Below are positions 24,474 to 26,388 of a DNA stretch of 26,388 nt, in pieces. The stretch's first letter is position 1. Every line of letters starts with the position of its first letter. Position numbers and translations under genes: made by a program. The DNA is from DASZTV01 sp036267875 (GTDB lineage: Bacteria; Actinomycetota; Actinomycetes; JAFAQI01), in NCBI GenBank assembly GCA_036267875.1, contig DATAVE010000142.1, positions 1 through 26,388 of the forward strand, written 5' to 3'. Under the pieces are notes generated by a model. It searched no databases and was not told where the DNA came from. It was given only the letters and a program-made list of their open reading frames with translations.

Positions 24474-25240
24474 AGACGATCCTCCCGGAGGTCATCGCCG
24501 GCGTTCTCGTCGTCGCCGTCGTCGGCGTATTCACGTGGGCTTGGCAACAGCTGCCGCGTCCGGTCCTGCGAATACGTGTCGAACCTGCGCATAAGGCCGC
24601 CCACACCTGGCATCAGGCGTTGAATCGAGACCTCGATGATGCGGATTGGTCCGCGGCGCGTAAGGGATTCGAACGCCAACTCGGCGCCGTGGTGCTCTAC
24701 GAGGAGCTGCGACGTCGGGGCTCCGTGGACGCCGATCGCACTGAGTATCAGCTCTCGATCCGCAACAACAGCCGCGATGAAGTCCGGCTGCGCAATCTGG
24801 TCGCCATTCGCCTCAGAGGCCACCCACCGATACGCCGGGCCTTCGTCCAGTCCCCGACAGCCGGCTCGCGGACGGCCACGTTGCTTCTCTTCGACCTCGA
24901 TGAACCTGAGGCCGACGCATGGGAAGGAAAACTTGAATACGGGATCTCGCGCCTCGGCGGCGCGCCATACTTCGACCGGGGTGGCGAGTTTGTCCTCGCG
25001 CGCGGTGAGACCGAACCGTTGCTCATTCATGCAGAGATCTCGAATGGGTTCGTCGAGTGGGTATTGCGACTCTCGTGGGAACACAAGGGCATCGCTCGAT
25101 CGACGTTGATCTACGACGCCGACGGTTCCCCCTTCCGTACGACGGCATCGGTGGCCGGCTACGACGCCTACTGGGGTACCGGCGTCATGGCCTCTCCGGA
25201 CAACCCGCTGAGGTCTTACAACCCCGCGACGGGTGTCTGA
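24470..25240 (+). CDS. Membrane-anchored protein of unknown function, paralogue of the next gene
   Basis: This is a 256-residue protein. I favour TTG 24470, which overlaps the previous stop (TTGA) with CAGG seven bases upstream; GTG 24446 is in frame and adds eight residues. A single N-terminal transmembrane helix (PEVIAGVLVVAVVGVFTWAW) anchors a soluble domain that is probably cytoplasmic or extracytoplasmic beta-rich. The domain contains RTEYQLSIRNNSRDEVRLRN, ATLLLFDLDEPEADAWEGKL, APYFDRGGEF and NGFVEWVLRLSW. All four stretches align with the next gene, so the two are diverged paralogues. I do not recognise the family or any active-site motif. Confidence 0.8.
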   Translation: MKTILPEVIAGVLVVAVVGVFTWAWQQLPRPVLRIRVEPAHKAAHTWHQALNRDLDDADWSAARKGFERQLGAVVLYEELRRRGSVDADRTEYQLSIRNNSRDEVRLRNLVAIRLRGHPPIRRAFVQSPTAGSRTATLLLFDLDEPEADAWEGKLEYGISRLGGAPYFDRGGEFVLARGETEPLLIHAEISNGFVEWVLRLSWEHKGIARSTLIYDADGSPFRTTASVAGYDAYWGTGVMASPDNPLRSYNPATGV

Positions 25241-25271
25241 CCAAACGAGAACTGACGGCTCGGAGCCAGCA

Positions 25272-26039
25272 ATGATCACAATCGGTGGCCTCCTCGGCGC
25301 AATCACCACCGCCGCGAAGGCAGTTGCCGGAGCTCTCTCCAATCAGCGGAAAGACCAGCATCCGCTTGAGGCGTGGGCCGAGGCACTGCCAAGCCGGGGC
25401 CGTTGGAAGCTGGCGCTAAATCGGCCGCTCCCGGAATACCCGGTGCCGCCCGGCGTCGAGTACGTCTCGTCAGAGGCCGTCGAAGCCTGGCTCCGTGACC
25501 TCGGAGCCGTTGACTACGAGAGGACCACCGTCCGTCTCTTCCTGCGTGGCCGCGGGCACCGCGAGGTTCACGTCGTCGTTGTACGGACCAAGATCTTGGA
25601 GCGGCGACCGCCGATCCGAGACACCTGGGCATGCTCGCCGCCTCAAGGAGACGAAACCGCCACTCTCCTGTTGTTTGACCTCGACCAGGACGAGCCAACG
25701 GCATGGGAGGGACGCCTCAACGGGTCGCGCGAGCTCGTAGGGACGGAGCCGTACTTCGACACGCATCGCCTCTACCTGCACGACGACGAGACAAAGGAGT
25801 ACCGAGTCGAAGCAACAACCCAGACGAACCTTGTTCATTGGCAACTCGAGGTCGACTATCTCGTCGGAAAGCAACGCCGACAAACCCTTACCGTCCACCC
25901 GCCGGGCGGCGGCTGGTTTAAGACAACCGGTGGCGACCTTCGAGATTTCACGGATCACTGGTGGGCTGGTCCGGCGTTGTTAGGGCGACACGCGGCGATT
26001 CGACCGGCTAGTTACAACGAGCAGGGTGATCCGTACTAG
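25272..26039 (+). CDS. Soluble or peripherally anchored paralogue of the previous gene, unknown function
   Basis: This is a 255-residue protein. ATG 25272 is chosen because GGAG lies six bases upstream; GTG 25233 would overlap the previous gene by 8 bp. The N-terminus MITIGGLLGAITTAAKAVAG is a short amphipathic or hydrophobic helix and not a full transmembrane span. The shared domain shows RTTVRLFLRG, RRPPIRDTW, ATLLLFDLDQDEPTAWEGRL, EPYFDTHRLYL, NLVHWQLEVDYL and GGWFKTTGG, matching the previous protein block by block. The duplicates have clearly diverged, so they are probably two subunits of one complex rather than redundant copies. It is the last gene before the tRNA end of the island. Confidence 0.8.
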   Translation: MITIGGLLGAITTAAKAVAGALSNQRKDQHPLEAWAEALPSRGRWKLALNRPLPEYPVPPGVEYVSSEAVEAWLRDLGAVDYERTTVRLFLRGRGHREVHVVVVRTKILERRPPIRDTWACSPPQGDETATLLLFDLDQDEPTAWEGRLNGSRELVGTEPYFDTHRLYLHDDETKEYRVEATTQTNLVHWQLEVDYLVGKQRRQTLTVHPPGGGWFKTTGGDLRDFTDHWWAGPALLGRHAAIRPASYNEQGDPY

Positions 26040-26104
26040 CGCCGCAGCGCTCCTCTGAGGCTTGCGATCTGTGAGTGCAGATGCCGGCCGCGCGCAGTGC
26101 CGCT

Positions 26105-26132
26105 CTGCCGCCATGTGATCTTTTCGTGATCC
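26105..26132. repeat. 28-bp end-proximal direct repeat, right copy
   Basis: It matches 16279-16306 with one mismatch, in the same orientation, about 75 bp inside the right attachment repeat. CCGCAGGTCA at 26188-26197 is a further short match to both phased blocks (16212-16221 and 18238-18247). Confidence 0.6.
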
Positions 26133-26206
26133 CCAGACGCACTGGCGTCCGCCGTGTCTGCGGTGCGGAGGGTCTCGACCAGCAAAGCCGCAGGTCAGAC
26201 GCCACT

Positions 26207-26269
26207 TCAGCGGAGGGCGTGGGATTCGAACCCACGATGGAGCTTGCACCCCATAGCGGTTTTCAAGAC
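26207..26269. repeat. Right attachment repeat (3' half of the intact tRNA-Ser)
   Basis: This is the 63-bp partner of 16089-16151. It runs from four bases past the tRNA 3' end to the start of the anticodon stem, so the island reconstitutes or leaves intact the whole tRNA at this end. Confidence 0.9.
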
Positions 26270-26299
26270 CGCCGCCATCGGCCACTAGGCGAGCCCTCC
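26211..26299 (-). tRNA. tRNA-Ser (anticodon UGA)
   Basis: On the minus strand the gene begins GGAGGGC (26299-26293) and ends GCCCTCC plus discriminator G (26211), a perfect 7-bp acceptor stem. The anticodon arm reads GCGGT-CTTGAAA-ACCGC, giving anticodon TGA. The T arm GTGGG-TTCGAAT-CCCAC is perfect, and a long variable arm (TATGGGGTGCAAGCTCCAT) is typical of tRNA-Ser. CCA is not encoded. The gene is the integration target of the island to its left. Confidence 0.95.
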
Positions 26300-26388
26300 G
26301 ACGTTGGAGGCTACGGGAACTACGGCCAGATGCTTGCCCAACGACGTGCATGGAGGCGAGGCTGCGCGGATGACTCGAGGTGGTTGGC

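Larger units (their letters stand above)
16089..26269. mobile_element. Genomic island integrated in tRNA-Ser(UGA), integrase remnant only
   Basis: A 63-bp direct repeat (16089-16151 and 26207-26269, one mismatch) bounds the element, giving a repeat-to-repeat length of 10,118 bp. The right copy lies within an intact tRNA-Ser and covers its 3' half from the anticodon stem. The left copy is only that 3' fragment. This is the classic footprint of a tyrosine integrase that uses a tRNA 3' end as attB. Inside are toxin/antitoxin-like, methyltransferase, ATPase and uncharacterised genes. The integrase is reduced to its C-terminal part at about 23304-23636, so autonomous excision is unlikely. Confidence 0.85.

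Overview
The window is high-GC DNA from an actinobacterium (Actinomycetota). GTG and TTG starts are common, genes are packed with 4-bp overlaps, the tRNA carries no encoded CCA, and the gene families (CocE/NonD hydrolases, a sensor kinase with a Sensor-type membrane domain, P450/MaoC catabolic genes) are typical of that phylum. Genus cannot be called from the sequence alone. All family calls come from reading motifs by eye; no database search was run. I saw no convincing rho-independent terminator and no CRISPR array.

Positions 1-16088 look like ordinary chromosome. They hold a truncated secreted protein (minus strand), a pair of secreted hydrolases (a CocE/NonD alpha/beta hydrolase and a PHP/CehA-McbA-like metalloenzyme) followed by a small membrane protein, a membrane-anchored HESMH zincin, a nitronate monooxygenase, another secreted protein, an ABC-2 type exporter, and divergently from it a NarL-type histidine kinase/response regulator pair. 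A tight minus-strand operon follows: cytochrome P450, CocE/NonD hydrolase, two-hotdog MaoC hydratase, second CocE/NonD hydrolase (16043 down to 10523). It looks like a catabolic or tailoring pathway for an unknown ester or amide substrate.

Positions 16089-26269 form a genomic island of about 10.1 kb inserted in the 3' half of a tRNA-Ser(UGA) gene. The intact tRNA is at the right end (26211-26299, minus strand). A 63-bp copy of its 3' half, with one mismatch, marks the left end (16089-16151). The island carries only the C-terminal part of a tyrosine integrase (about 23304-23636), so it is probably immobile by itself. Its cargo looks defensive or conflict-related. There is an Xre/MbcA/ParS-type antitoxin with no visible toxin partner, a self-inhibited class II Fic protein, and a small excisionase-like HTH protein overlapping a TSPPY DNA methyltransferase. 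Convergent to the methyltransferase is a GHKL ATPase overlapping a protein with an Mrr-N-like winged helix. The right part holds a three-gene set: a DUF5677-like helical protein, a membrane-anchored protein, and a soluble paralogue of that protein.

Non-coding structure in the island is rich. Near the left end are TGTCG motifs repeated every 10 bp, and a diverged copy of this whole block lies 2 kb inside. A 28-bp repeat sits just inside both ends. Three 11-bp repeats spaced exactly 32 bp apart lie over the start and promoter of the winged-helix gene. The strongest candidates for an undescribed system are the methyltransferase/GHKL ATPase/winged-helix group, which has no evident nuclease, and the three-gene set with two diverged paralogues next to the tRNA.
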